A DNA stretch of 58,679 nucleotides, taken from assembly GCA_028292485.1 (NCBI GenBank), contig JAQGMG010000052.1, forward strand, positions 1-58,679, given 5' to 3'. The DNA comes from Rhodocyclales bacterium (GTDB lineage Bacteria; Pseudomonadota; Gammaproteobacteria; Burkholderiales; Rhodocyclaceae). The translations under genes and the position numbers were made by a program. Under the pieces are notes generated by a model. It had not been told where the DNA came from, made no database searches, and saw only the letters and a program-made list of their open reading frames with translations. This document shows, in pieces, positions 1-8,123 of the stretch (positions within the stretch are counted from its first letter, which is position 1; each line of letters starts with the position of its first letter).

Positions 1-584
1 ACGGTGTCGGTGCCTTCGCCTGGGTTCTCGGTGATCTTGTCGCCGGTGTTGTCGATGAGGTAGGTGTCGTTCCCTGTGCCGCCGATGAGGCTGTCGGCGC
101 CACCGGCTCCGTCGAGGGTGTCGTTGCCGGCACCGCCGGTGAGGGTGTTGATGGCGCTGTTGCCGGTCAGAACATTGTCGAGGGTGTTGCCGGTGCCGTT
201 GAGGGCGGTGGTGCCGGTGAGGGTGAGGTTCTCGAGGTTCGTGCCGAGCGTGTAGGTGATGCTCGCCTTGACGAGGTCGGTGCCTTCTGCTGCGTTTTCG
301 GTGACGACGTCGCCGGTGTTGTCGACAAGGTAGGTGTCGTTGCCGGCACCGCCGATGAGGGTGTCCGCGCCGGTGCCGCCGTCGAGGGTGTTGGCGGCGC
401 TGTTGCCGGTGAGGACATTAGCCAGCGTGTTGCCGGTGCCGTTGATCGCTGACGTGCCGGTGAGGGTGAGGTTTTCGACATTGGTGCCGAGGGTCCAGGT
501 GACGCTGGCCTGGATGAGGTCGGTGCCCTCTGCTGCGTTCTCGGTGACGATGTCGCTGGTGCTGTCGACGAGGTAGGTGTCATT
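1..584 (-). repeat. Long in-frame repeat units inside the RTX gene
   Basis: Units beginning with a GNDTYLVD-type motif start near 584, 341 and 71, giving periods of 243 and 270 bp (81 and 90 residues). The second unit carries one extra nonapeptide. Each unit has a GTxLENLTLTGT-like core followed by GGxGxDxL nonapeptides. The nucleotide sequence is well conserved between units. This region is liable to recombine or to assemble wrongly, and copy number may vary between strains. Confidence 0.8.
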
Positions 585-3500
585 ACCCGTGCCACCGCTC
601 AGGGAGTCGTTGCCAGTGCCGCCATCGAGTGTGTCATTGCCGGCGGCTCCGATGAGGGTGTCGTTGCCGGCGAGGCCGTTGATCTTGTCGTCGGCCGCAG
701 TGCCGGTGAGTTTTTCTGCGGCGCTGGTGCCGTTGAGGGTGTTGATGGCCGTGGCGATGGCGAGGTTGAAGTTGCTGGTGGCGCTGCTGCCAGCAGTGTC
801 GGTGGCGGTGATCTGAACTGCGAGGGTGCCGGCGGTGCCCACCGGTGGGGTGCCGCTCAAGGTGCGGGTGGCAGCGTTGAAGGTGAGCCAGGTGGGCAAG
901 GTGCTGCCGCTGGTGAGTTTGGCGCTGTAGGTGAGGGTGTCGCCGGTGTCGATGTCGGTGAAGCTGCCTGCGGGGACCGTGAAGGTGAAGGCGAGGCCTT
1001 CTTTGCCGCTCTGCGCTGCGATGGCAGCGCCGATGACGGGGGCGTCGTTGGTGCCGGTGATCGTGAAGGTGAGGGTGCTGCTGCTCGTGGCCCCGGCTGC
1101 GTCCTTGACGGTGTAGGTGAAGGCCTCCGTTGCAGTCTGGCCTGCAGCGAGTGCTTCGGCGGCGGCCTTGTTAGCGAGGTAGGTGTAGGCGCCGTCCGCT
1201 GCCAGGGTGAGGGTGCCGTAGGTGCCATTGAGTGCACTGCCGAGCGTGCCAGCCGTGGCGCCGAAGCTCACGGCCGAGACGGTCCTGGTGTCGCCGCTGT
1301 CTACGTCGGTGTCGTTGGCGAGCACACCGGTTGCGGCTGTGGTGGTGACAGAAACGTCTTCGGTCGCGGCCTTGGTGTCGGCCACTGCCACGGGCGCGTC
1401 GTTGGTGTTGACGACGGTGATGCGCATGACATCATTTGCCGTAGTGCCGGCCTTGTCCGTTGCGGTGATCTGAACGTCGATGAAGCCGACATTAGCATTG
1501 ACAGGTGTGCCGCTGAAGGTGCGCGTGACGGCATTGAAAGTAAGCCAGCTGGGCAGCGCTGCACCGCTGGAAAGTTTAGCGCTGTAGGTCAGTATGTCGC
1601 CCGCATCGGCGTCAATGAAGGTACTCGTTGGTACCGCAGAAGTGAACAACGTGTCTTCATTTGAAATGAGATCAGGTAACGCGTTGACAAGTACCGGAGC
1701 ATGATTCGCAGCCAATGCATTGACTTTTGACACATCCCAAATTGTGCCATCGTCGAACTGCACGTTCTCGATGTACATCCGGTAGTCGCCGCTGTACCAG
1801 TCCTGTACCCGCACCTGATCACTCGCATTGAGCTGGAACACCAGGTCGTTGCCCACGCGTGAGAGCGCAACCGAGCCCGGCACAATGCCCGGACCAAATT
1901 TGAGCGTGTCGTTACCCAGGAATTCGGAAATCAGGTCCTGACCATCGCCTACGTTGAAGAGGTAGGTGTCGTTCGCCCCGGTGGGTCCGACCAGCGTGTC
2001 GTTCCCCGTGCCGCCCACGAAAGTGCCCGAGCCGACGATGTAATCGTTTCCTGCGCCGCCGTAGAACGTCGTTGACTCACTCGGATTGTCTTGGTCGATC
2101 AACGTATCGTTACCGTCGCCACCGTCCAGGGTGTCCGTGCCGTAACCACCATAAAGCGTGTCATTGCCCGCAGCCCCTTCCACCGTATCGTTGCCAGCGC
2201 CAGCATTGATTACGCTACCGCCCACACCTGCCATCAGCAAATCAGCATCAGCGGTACCGGTGCCCGTAAAGCCGTTGTAGCCGACAACCCGGAATCGGCT
2301 TTCGGCAGCATAGCGGGGCACTTCCGCATCCGTTACAGGATAGGTGTCGAATGCCCATTGAAGAAGCGCATCGCCAGACCACCCTGTCCCGACGAACAGG
2401 TCTCTTGTTACCGCCTTGAAATCTGCAATGTCCGCAATGCCCGCAACAGGATCGGTCGCCACTCTTGCGCGCAGATCCGTTTCTACCGCCGAGAAATCAA
2501 AGCTGATACCGTCATCGCCGACAGTAAGACCGACCTTGTCGATGAGGGGTTTGAGGCGGGTTTGTAAAAGCAGATTGTCATAAATTGACTGCCGCAAAGC
2601 GTCATAAGACTGCTGCAGCAAATCAAGTTGTTGCTGCGAATAGCTGATGAGCATTGTCTTGAATCCCCCCGCATCGTAGAGGGGCAAATCGGGGGCCTGG
2701 TTCAGGCCTTCGACGGCAGACAGTATGATGCCCGTGCTGGGCGCCTCGCTCGGCAACTCGAAGAAGTAACGACCATTGAAGGCTTCGAGGATATGTATCT
2801 TCCCGGCCCAACCGGCGATCAGCGCTTTGTAGCTGCTATCCAGCCAGACGTTATGCGCATCGTCCGGCAAAGTTGCGCTGACGAAATTGGGGTCGGGATT
2901 GGGAATGCCGGAGCCATCCGAAGCGGCCTCACCGACGTGCGCACTGCGCGCGACCGTCCCAAAACCCATGTAACGGAATTTGTAGCCAGACACCCCAACG
3001 GTCGGGGGAATGTCTGCCGCACGCTCCTCCAGGCTGTCTTTCATGCCGCTCGTCTCGGCCCATGCTGCCAGCATTTGATCGAGCAGCGCCATTTGCGCGG
3101 CGCGCGTCGGCGCAACGTTGTATTGGGTGAGGAGCGTTTGCAATGCACCGGACTGGCTGGCGGCTTCGCGCAGGTCCCGCACGGCGCCAGAGCCTTGCAT
3201 GTCGGGCAGCGCTTCGACGCCGGCAGCCAGCGGGATGGTGTCCGGGAATTCGCGGTAGAAAGTGTCGCTGACCAGATTGATATCGGCCAGGCGGCTGACG
3301 TCGCCCAGCGTGCCCTCGCTGCCATCGGTGCGATTGAAAGTGCCGAGATCGGCGACTTGATTGCCATCGGGAAGCGTCTGGCTATGGGCGGTCTTGGCGA
3401 CGTTGAAGCTGGCAATGCCTAGCGATGCCAATGTCTTCAGCTCTCCCGATTGCGAGATGCCGTCCTGGTTGGCGTCTTGCCAGACACGCAGGTTATTGAA

Positions 3501-4559
3501 GTTGATATCGGCTGCATCGACCAAACCATTGCCATTGCTGTCGAGCGAAGCGAGCGCATCGAAGCCGTCGACGGCATTCGTGCCATCGGCTTTGATAAAG
3601 GCATCGCCGAACAATTCGCGGCCGGAATCGATCAGGCCGTTGCCGCTTTTGTCCCAGACGAGAAAGCCGTCGTTCGGCGCCACCCACCCTGTACCACTCT
3701 TTATGCCGTCGCCATCGTGGTCGAAGAGGATGGGGTTGGTGCTACTGGGTGCGACGGTTTCGAGGCCGTTGCCATTGAGATCTAGGGTGAGCGGATCGCG
3801 GTACCTGCGGGATTTTTGGGAGCCGTTGAAGAAATTGGAGACCGCCTCAGGGACGTCTTCAAGCCAAAAGTGAAAGAATTGATTCCAAAAAGGGGCTTGT
3901 TTATCAGGAGCTAATAAATCCCCGAGCCAATTATTCCAAACAAGATCGGCAGCAATGCCTGCTACAACAGCCGCTATAACTATTGGTGCGCCTACCAATC
4001 CGAAGGCGCCACCCACCAAACCTACAAAAATACCAACACCAATACTAAATGCAGTCTTACCCACATCGTTTAAATTATCGTTCGACAAAGCCTGCGTAAG
4101 TTGAATCGCATTGATAATTGCGCCAGCGCCCTTACCGATTGCCTCTGCTTCGCTCGCACCAATTTCTGCACTCAAGCTGGCAGCAGCAGCCTGCTCAGCT
4201 TTTCCAAGATCGGAGATTGCGTTGGCAATTGACTGCTCAGCTCTTGCAGCAATATCCCCCGCTCTATTTTCTAACTGAGCTTTCAACCCTGAGAGCTGAC
4301 TCGACAAGCCACTAGCCAAATTCTTGTATGTTTCGGATATTGCTAGCTTAGCTTCGGCTTGACTCAGCGCACTGGATCCGCCGCTACGAAGTGCATCCGC
4401 GATTTTCTGGAGATTAGCTGCCGCCGCCGAAAGACTCTCGTTTGCACTTACTGACAAAGCATCAGCAGCTGCACCAATGGCTCCCACGTAAGCCCAAGGA
4501 TCGGTAGCTGCATTTGTCAATATTTGTGTAACCGTATTTTGATTTTGCTCGGCACTCAC
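1..4559 (-). CDS. Giant RTX-type calcium-binding exoprotein with FrpC-like self-processing module (5' part only)
   Basis: About 1519 codons are open in one frame and continue past the left edge. The start is GTG at 4559, with AGAAGGGG 7 nt upstream, and it overlaps the stop of the preceding gene (GTGA). Residues 1–170 are Ala/Ser/Gln-rich and helical. Residues ~171–208 form a Gly-rich hydrophobic segment. An Asp255–Pro256 bond then opens an FrpC-like block (RDPLTLDLNGNGLETV, FDHDGDGIKSGTGW, NGLIDSGRELFGD) followed by further EF-hand-like loops. Next come RTX nonapeptides (~780–850), an Ig/cadherin-like domain (~950–1045), a VCBS repeat (~1050–1170), a second Ig/cadherin-like domain and a second RTX array. 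Such proteins are normally secreted by type I systems and fold on binding calcium. In FrpC this module cuts itself at Asp–Pro. Adhesin or toxin function is inference. No secretion genes lie in the window. Confidence 0.88.
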   Translation of the reverse strand, partial: MSAEQNQNTVTQILTNAATDPWAYVGAIGAAADALSVSANESLSAAAANLQKIADALRSGGSSALSQAEAKLAISETYKNLASGLSSQLSGLKAQLENRAGDIAARAEQSIANAISDLGKAEQAAAASLSAEIGASEAEAIGKGAGAIINAIQLTQALSNDNLNDVGKTAFSIGVGIFVGLVGGAFGLVGAPIVIAAVVAGIAADLVWNNWLGDLLAPDKQAPFWNQFFHFWLEDVPEAVSNFFNGSQKSRRYRDPLTLDLNGNGLETVAPSSTNPILFDHDGDGIKSGTGWVAPNDGFLVWDKSGNGLIDSGRELFGDAFIKADGTNAVDGFDALASLDSNGNGLVDAADINFNNLRVWQDANQDGISQSGELKTLASLGIASFNVAKTAHSQTLPDGNQVADLGTFNRTDGSEGTLGDVSRLADINLVSDTFYREFPDTIPLAAGVEALPDMQGSGAVRDLREAASQSGALQTLLTQYNVAPTRAAQMALLDQMLAAWAETSGMKDSLEERAADIPPTVGVSGYKFRYMGFGTVARSAHVGEAASDGSGIPNPDPNFVSATLPDDAHNVWLDSSYKALIAGWAGKIHILEAFNGRYFFELPSEAPSTGIILSAVEGLNQAPDLPLYDAGGFKTMLISYSQQQLDLLQQSYDALRQSIYDNLLLQTRLKPLIDKVGLTVGDDGISFDFSAVETDLRARVATDPVAGIADIADFKAVTRDLFVGTGWSGDALLQWAFDTYPVTDAEVPRYAAESRFRVVGYNGFTGTGTADADLLMAGVGGSVINAGAGNDTVEGAAGNDTLYGGYGTDTLDGGDGNDTLIDQDNPSESTTFYGGAGNDYIVGSGTFVGGTGNDTLVGPTGANDTYLFNVGDGQDLISEFLGNDTLKFGPGIVPGSVALSRVGNDLVFQLNASDQVRVQDWYSGDYRMYIENVQFDDGTIWDVSKVNALAANHAPVLVNALPDLISNEDTLFTSAVPTSTFIDADAGDILTYSAKLSSGAALPSWLTFNAVTRTFSGTPVNANVGFIDVQITATDKAGTTANDVMRITVVNTNDAPVAVADTKAATEDVSVTTTAATGVLANDTDVDSGDTRTVSAVSFGATAGTLGSALNGTYGTLTLAADGAYTYLANKAAAEALAAGQTATEAFTYTVKDAAGATSSSTLTFTITGTNDAPVIGAAIAAQSGKEGLAFTFTVPAGSFTDIDTGDTLTYSAKLTSGSTLPTWLTFNAATRTLSGTPPVGTAGTLAVQITATDTAGSSATSNFNLAIATAINTLNGTSAAEKLTGTAADDKINGLAGNDTLIGAAGNDTLDGGTGNDSLSGGTGNDTYLVDSTSDIVTENAAEGTDLIQASVTWTLGTNVENLTLTGTSAINGTGNTLANVLTGNSAANTLDGGTGADTLIGGAGNDTYLVDNTGDVVTENAAEGTDLVKASITYTLGTNLENLTLTGTTALNGTGNTLDNVLTGNSAINTLTGGAGNDTLDGAGGADSLIGGTGNDTYLIDNTGDKITENPGEGTDT

Positions 4560-5113
4560 TTTGAAACCCCTTCTGGCGACAGATTAAACAATTTTAATAA
4601 CCCTGCGATTGATCCAGCCATAAAAAAAGATGGCACGCCGGGTATGAGCACTCCAAACAAAATAAAACTTAAATATGATGAGCCAAAGTGAAATAGTCGA
4701 GAATCTTCGCCCTTGAAGGCAAAAGCCATTAGAACAGCCAAACCACCAAATAGAACAATGCCAATTAATAATACAAAGAAATCTTTAATACGCAATGCAT
4801 TATAGGGTTTTGCAATAATTCCATTTTTTAAGCCAAGCCAGTACCTAAGGGATATAATAAACATCGCAGGAACCGCAAAAATTATCACTCCAATATACGC
4901 GTCGTTTTCCATTTTAAAATTAGAGAGACGTGAGTAATTTTCAATTGGCAATATCTTTAAAACAATTTCATGCCATGCAGTAAAACCATAGCACACAACT
5001 CCGGCTTGGCCATGGCAGGACAATGATGCAAACGTGGCGAGAACCCACAGCACAGCCACCATTGCCATTAAATTCTTGTGGGAAATCATTGAGGATATGT
5101 TCGATTTATTCAT
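4556..5113 (-). CDS. Small multipass membrane protein next to the RTX gene (unknown function)
   Basis: A 185-residue protein with about four hydrophobic segments: residues ~14–32, ~72–90, ~108–130 and ~145–172. A loop after the first segment carries Cys residues (LSCHGQ, VVCYGF). Its stop codon overlaps the GTG start of the RTX gene, so the two are very likely translationally coupled. The DNA is clearly more AT-rich than the genes to the right. The C-terminal half resembles the next protein upstream: both have an acidic short loop, then SSxxxFIL and a Leu/Pro segment. I do not recognise a family. Immunity protein, export helper or anchor for the RTX protein are all possible. Confidence 0.7.
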   Translation of the reverse strand: MNKSNISSMISHKNLMAMVAVLWVLATFASLSCHGQAGVVCYGFTAWHEIVLKILPIENYSRLSNFKMENDAYIGVIIFAVPAMFIISLRYWLGLKNGIIAKPYNALRIKDFFVLLIGIVLFGGLAVLMAFAFKGEDSRLFHFGSSYLSFILFGVLIPGVPSFFMAGSIAGLLKLFNLSPEGVSK

Positions 5114-5119
5114 ATCATT

Positions 5120-5659
5120 TTAATTCAAATTTTTTGAAATAATTTTTCTGAGGTTTTTCAGAACAGAGAATTCAATTAAAAACACAACTGAAAAAGCCAA
5201 AGGAGTCAGCGTATTAATTAATATAAAACCAAATCTGCTCGATGTGCACCCCTTACAAAAAGAAGGATCATCAGCAAGAAAAAAAACTCCAACAGCGGCA
5301 CCAACCACTATTAACGGTGAAAACACAATAACCAACAATCTTTTAAATACCGGAAACAGTCTCCAATACACTATCAACTCATTATCCATACAGTTTTTCT
5401 TCCAAAAAGAACCGATTATAATCAATTGAAAAACAACACCAGGAAATACAACGCCCAAAAAAGCAGAAGAGGCACTTCCAAAATCATTAGCGTATTTTAT
5501 TTTTTCAATAACTGGAAAGACCTGTGAAATCATTGATAAATAAAAGTCAAAACCAATTGCTTGGCGAAATTTATCGTCAAATAAAAAACCGAACAACATA
5601 CCCAAAACAGCGGGAAACCAAACATATGGGACATAAATTATTTTATTTAGTTTATTCAT
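5120..5659 (-). CDS. Small multipass membrane protein, possible distant paralogue of its neighbour
   Basis: A 179-residue protein with roughly four transmembrane stretches: residues ~10–25, ~65–85, ~105–130 and ~145–168. The loop before the last helix contains a CxxC motif (FCKGCTSS). The gene ends 6 bp before the following membrane-protein gene in the same direction. No convincing Shine–Dalgarno sequence is visible, so the ATG is the best but not a proven start. AT-rich base use suggests horizontal transfer of this block. The motif SSRFGFIL lines up with SSYLSFIL in the 4556–5113 product, at the same place in the topology. No known family is recognised. Confidence 0.68.
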   Translation of the reverse strand: MNKLNKIIYVPYVWFPAVLGMLFGFLFDDKFRQAIGFDFYLSMISQVFPVIEKIKYANDFGSASSAFLGVVFPGVVFQLIIIGSFWKKNCMDNELIVYWRLFPVFKRLLVIVFSPLIVVGAAVGVFFLADDPSFCKGCTSSRFGFILINTLTPLAFSVVFLIEFSVLKNLRKIISKNLN

Positions 5660-5715
5660 GTAAATATTTTGCGGCAGCAGAAACGTTAAGATTCACTATT
5701 AACAAAATAAACATG

Positions 5716-5949
5716 TTAATTTTTCCTGTTAAGTATATAAATAATTAGGCAGATGCATCCTATTAGTGCGAACAAAGCCGAGTCCGCATAGGCGCCAAAT
5801 ATTGGTCGAAAAATATTGAACATGGATAAGCCATCTTCAGATGACGGATAGAAGCTCACCCCGGCAGCAAACAAAAACATAGCGAAGCTGCTTCGTAAAT
5901 ACGTTTTTTGCAATTCAGTTTGTTTATTCCAAAAATTCTTAATATTCAT
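5716..5949 (-). CDS. 77-residue two-helix membrane protein (unknown)
   Basis: The frame is open further upstream to 6036, but ATG at 5949 has AGGTGG 10 nt upstream and starts a typical MNIKNFWN N-terminus, so I use it. A charged cytoplasmic-like N-terminus (~20 residues) is followed by two hydrophobic segments (~21–34 and ~54–73) and a basic C-terminal tail (NRKN). It lies in the same AT-rich, same-strand block that leads into the RTX gene, with 56 bp to the next gene. Nothing in the sequence identifies a family. Confidence 0.55.
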   Translation of the reverse strand: MNIKNFWNKQTELQKTYLRSSFAMFLFAAGVSFYPSSEDGLSMFNIFRPIFGAYADSALFALIGCICLIIYILNRKN

Positions 5950-6032
5950 ATTTTGTGTGCCACCTGCAAACCAGCAATCCGAATAGCTTAAATTCTTGTC
6001 ATCATTACAGTGTGTAAGACCCATATGATCTG

Positions 6033-6197
6033 TCAAGAATATTTAACAGTGACGTAAATCAAGGCAATTAGTATGACTGTCAATAATAGCCCGCCGATTA
6101 TTCTTAAGGCACGTACCGAGCGACTACGCTCAGCGACCTTGTCGATGGCAGTATCGGCAATGGCTGCGACAAGAAATCCAATCAAGTCGTCAATCAA
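6033..6197 (-). CDS. 54-residue single-pass membrane peptide with TTG start (unknown)
   Basis: The peptide starts at TTG 6197, with AGGTG seven bases upstream, and ends at TGA 6033–6035. The N-terminal half is amphipathic (LIDDLIGFLVAAIAD) and followed by a basic patch (AERSRSVRALR). Residues ~35–50 form a strongly hydrophobic helix. It fits the spacing of the membrane-protein operon. Because of its length and TTG start, automated calling would probably miss it. Support is limited to the start signal and membrane-like composition. Confidence 0.42.
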   Translation of the reverse strand: MIDDLIGFLVAAIADTAIDKVAERSRSVRALRIIGGLLLTVILIALIYVTVKYS

Positions 6198-6282
6198 TGT
6201 TTGTCACCTATCGCATGCCAAACGCACTTGGCATCGTCAAGAAGTGGAGCAGCAACAACGTCATGTTGGCCTCAGTGCTCCG

Positions 6283-6849
6283 CTATTGACCATCGGATGA
6301 CCAAAGAACCGTAAGAGGCTGATCTTCCGTCGGCTCAGCGCTTGTCATCACAAGGGCATTACTTACCTGCCAAACCGTTATTGGTTTGCCAAAAATATCC
6401 CTGCTCACTCCATCACTATGAGGATAACGCTCCAGTCTGCGACTCAAGTAGTCGTCAAGTTTCCTGAAGGAAGAATCAGGAAACTCGACTTTCACATTAG
6501 CAAGCCGTCCTTTCGCGAATGTCAGGGTCACTGCTTTTGCCGGGACATTGTCATATGCAGATCTGACGACGAACCAGCAAAAGTAGTCATCTCTCGGCGC
6601 GATTTTCTCTTCCGGTCTGGGATCGTCATAGCACTTGAGCCTGTAACCCTTGCGGCGTAGTTCTTCGACGAGGTCGGCCTGAGCCTGTGCTTTGAAGCCG
6701 TCGGGAGGCCAATCGAAGTTCTTGCCGTACACGAGCCGTTCGAAGCGGTCTTCCATGTCATGACGCATTTCTTTAGGCATGCGGTCATACATCACAAAAC
6801 CCGAGACGGTGATCAGAAAGGCAATCAATACGAGCTTGAAGATGCGCAT
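6283..6849 (-). CDS. Membrane-anchored or exported hypothetical protein
   Basis: A 188-residue protein. Residues 5–20 form one hydrophobic segment after a short basic start (MRIFKLVL), so it is either a signal anchor or an uncleaved signal. The rest is a soluble domain of mixed strand and helix with two Cys residues (RLKCYDD and DYFCWFV) that could form a disulphide in the periplasm. It is the first gene of the minus-strand series running towards the RTX gene. Its base composition is closer to the chromosome average than that of the following genes, so it may not belong to the AT-rich block. No family is recognised. Confidence 0.65.
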   Translation of the reverse strand: MRIFKLVLIAFLITVSGFVMYDRMPKEMRHDMEDRFERLVYGKNFDWPPDGFKAQAQADLVEELRRKGYRLKCYDDPRPEEKIAPRDDYFCWFVVRSAYDNVPAKAVTLTFAKGRLANVKVEFPDSSFRKLDDYLSRRLERYPHSDGVSRDIFGKPITVWQVSNALVMTSAEPTEDQPLTVLWSSDGQ

Positions 6850-7348
6850 GAGGCTTTTCTAATGGTTTGCGTTATTGGATTGAGGCCATGCAGTAGCCGG
6901 CCAAGAGGAGCAGAGCGGGCGGCTGCGCCAACCGGGGTGCGTCGAGCGCTTCGGGAGCCGTCGCTCGCGTGATAGCCAGCCGGGAGCCATGCCAAGCACG
7001 CGGCGCAGCCATAGCCGCAGCCATGCGTGTGATGGCACGAAAACATCGAACGTGATTGCCCCGTATTGCACCTGCATGACCTCTCGTTGCCGCTCGTACA
7101 GGCGGTCTATTTCTGACTAATTGTTCTTTTCCCCGATTATGTATGACTGCGCAGGCATGTCGGTTGGAATCCGGCAGACCCTGCCCTTGCGGGCAGGAGC
7201 CTATGTGCTTTAAATATCGTTGTTGGTAATTTTGGTGTTTTCTTGTTCTTCATTGCAGAACAGCGACTCTGTTTCGCCTTGAACTTGTCAATAGCATATA
7301 GGACATATCCCGTGGCTGTCTATCCCGCGAATCTGGATAGTCGGCTCC
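6850..7348. other. Intergenic stretch with no convincing gene
   Basis: Frames on the minus strand between about 6859 and 7077 stay open, but they show no domain, poor start signals and Arg/Ser/Trp-rich translations typical of non-coding GC-rich DNA. A short hairpin, CCTGCCCttgcGGGCAGG, lies at 7180–7197 without a T-run. The last ~100 bp should hold the promoter of the XRE gene; a small imperfect palindrome (GGACATATCC) sits near 7302. Confidence 0.4.
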
Positions 7349-7594
7349 GTGCCTTCCCTCTCCAGAAACCACCATCGAGACCCACTGCTTGTCGCCTTCG
7401 GCGAGGAGGTCCGCCGCATTCGTCTTGAACACGGTATTTCACAAGAACAACTGGCCTTGATGACGGGTCTTGATCGCAGCTATATGGGCGGCGTGGAACG
7501 CGGGGACAGCAATGTCACATTGCTCAAGATGCATGCGGTCGCACAAGCGCTGGGCTTGTCTCTGGCTGAACTGATGCGCAAGGCGAAGCTCTGA
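7349..7594 (+). CDS. Short XRE-family (Cro/CI-like) DNA-binding regulator
   Basis: An 81-residue protein made almost entirely of one HTH_3 domain. The helix-turn-helix lies at residues ~30–52 (SQEQLALMTGLDRSYMGG), followed by the usual ER…N/L segment and a final helix (LGLSLAELMRKA). The start is GTG at 7349; no strong ribosome site is seen. Proteins this short are often autorepressors, phage-type regulators or restriction–modification control proteins. No restriction, toxin or phage gene is adjacent, so the target is unknown. It sits alone among repeats, which suits a remnant of a mobile element. Confidence 0.8.
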   Translation: MPSLSRNHHRDPLLVAFGEEVRRIRLEHGISQEQLALMTGLDRSYMGGVERGDSNVTLLKMHAVAQALGLSLAELMRKAKL

Positions 7595-7603
7595 TCGGCT
7601 TGT

Positions 7604-7627
7604 CGGGACGAACGGCTGAATTCTGTG
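7604..7627 (+). repeat. 24-bp direct repeat, copy 1
   Basis: The sequence begins CGGGACGAACGG and ends in TGAATTCTGTG. It recurs at 8001–8024 with a single A/G difference, 397 bp away. It lies just after the XRE stop codon. It could be a target duplication, an att-like core or part of a dispersed repeat. Confidence 0.7.
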
Positions 7628-7836
7628 CTTTACCCGCCTTCGAACCGTACTCCCGAGTGCTCCCATGAGAGGACAGACTATCGAGAAGCGAGAGGAAGCC
7701 CCAGCACCAACACCCCACTGGTAATGAGCCTCATCAATCAACACGGCCTGTCGTACCAGACACCGCAAAGACGCGATATGTCGCTGACTTACGAAGTCGT
7801 ATTTGTCGTGCCACGCGACAAGATGCGCGTGCGCTT

Positions 7837-7954
7837 GTAGGTTGGCGCTGAATGAAATGAAGCCCAACGATCCGACGCTTGCAATTCGAGCCGTACGTGG
7901 CAATTCATTTGTCATCTTGCAGGATGTTGGGCTTCCTTCGTCAGCCCAACCTAC
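7837..7954. repeat. Palindromic intergenic element (GTAGGTTGG family), copy 1
   Basis: Left arm 7837–7869 starts GTAGGTTGG and ends AAGCCCAAC. Right arm 7926–7954 is its imperfect reverse complement, ending CCCAACCTAC. About 56 bp separate the arms. The outer and inner ends match the element at 17837–17942, so both belong to one family of interspersed palindromes. Confidence 0.7.
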
Positions 7955-8000
7955 ACTGCTTACGCACCCACCCCCTCAATACACCCGCTGCGCGGGCACT

Positions 8001-8024
8001 CGGGGCGAACGGCTGAATTCTGTG
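8001..8024 (+). repeat. 24-bp direct repeat, copy 2
   Basis: Matches 7604–7627 at 23 of 24 positions. Together the two copies bracket the palindromic element at 7837–7954. Confidence 0.7.
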
Positions 8025-8040
8025 ACCGTGTGCAATGAGG

Positions 8041-8107
8041 TGGATTCCCGTTTGCGAGCTTTCCGCTTATGCGGACATGCCTGCTTACCCCACTACGCGG
8101 GAATGAC
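8041..8107. repeat. Short palindrome with ATTCCCG / CGGGAAT ends
   Basis: Left end TGGATTCCCG and right end CGGGAATGACGA are complementary over seven bases. The type resembles common proteobacterial intergenic repeats with GGATTCCCGC ends. The middle pairs poorly, so this copy may be degenerate. Confidence 0.35.
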
Positions 8108-8123
8108 GAATGGTAGAGCCGTA

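Larger units (their letters stand above)
7595..8123. other. Repeat-rich intergenic region
   Basis: No gene is supported here. Open frames on both strands lack domains and ribosome sites. The stretch holds one copy of a 24-bp direct repeat at each end, a GTAGGTTGG-type palindromic element (7837–7954), and a possible GGATTCCCG…CGGGAATGA-type palindrome (about 8041–8107). It looks like a landing zone for small repeats beside the lone XRE gene. Confidence 0.5.

Noticed and set aside
1-600. Regular repeats that could suggest a CRISPR array
   Set aside because: Periods of 243 and 270 bp, in frame, encoding RTX units; no short repeats with unique spacers and no cas genes.
6859-7077. Minus-strand frame of 72 codons before the exported hypothetical gene
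   Set aside because: Trp/Arg/Ser-rich translation, no ribosome site, and competing open frames in the same place.
7625-7915. Small open frames on both strands after the XRE gene
   Set aside because: They run through repeats, overlap each other and show no domain or start signal.
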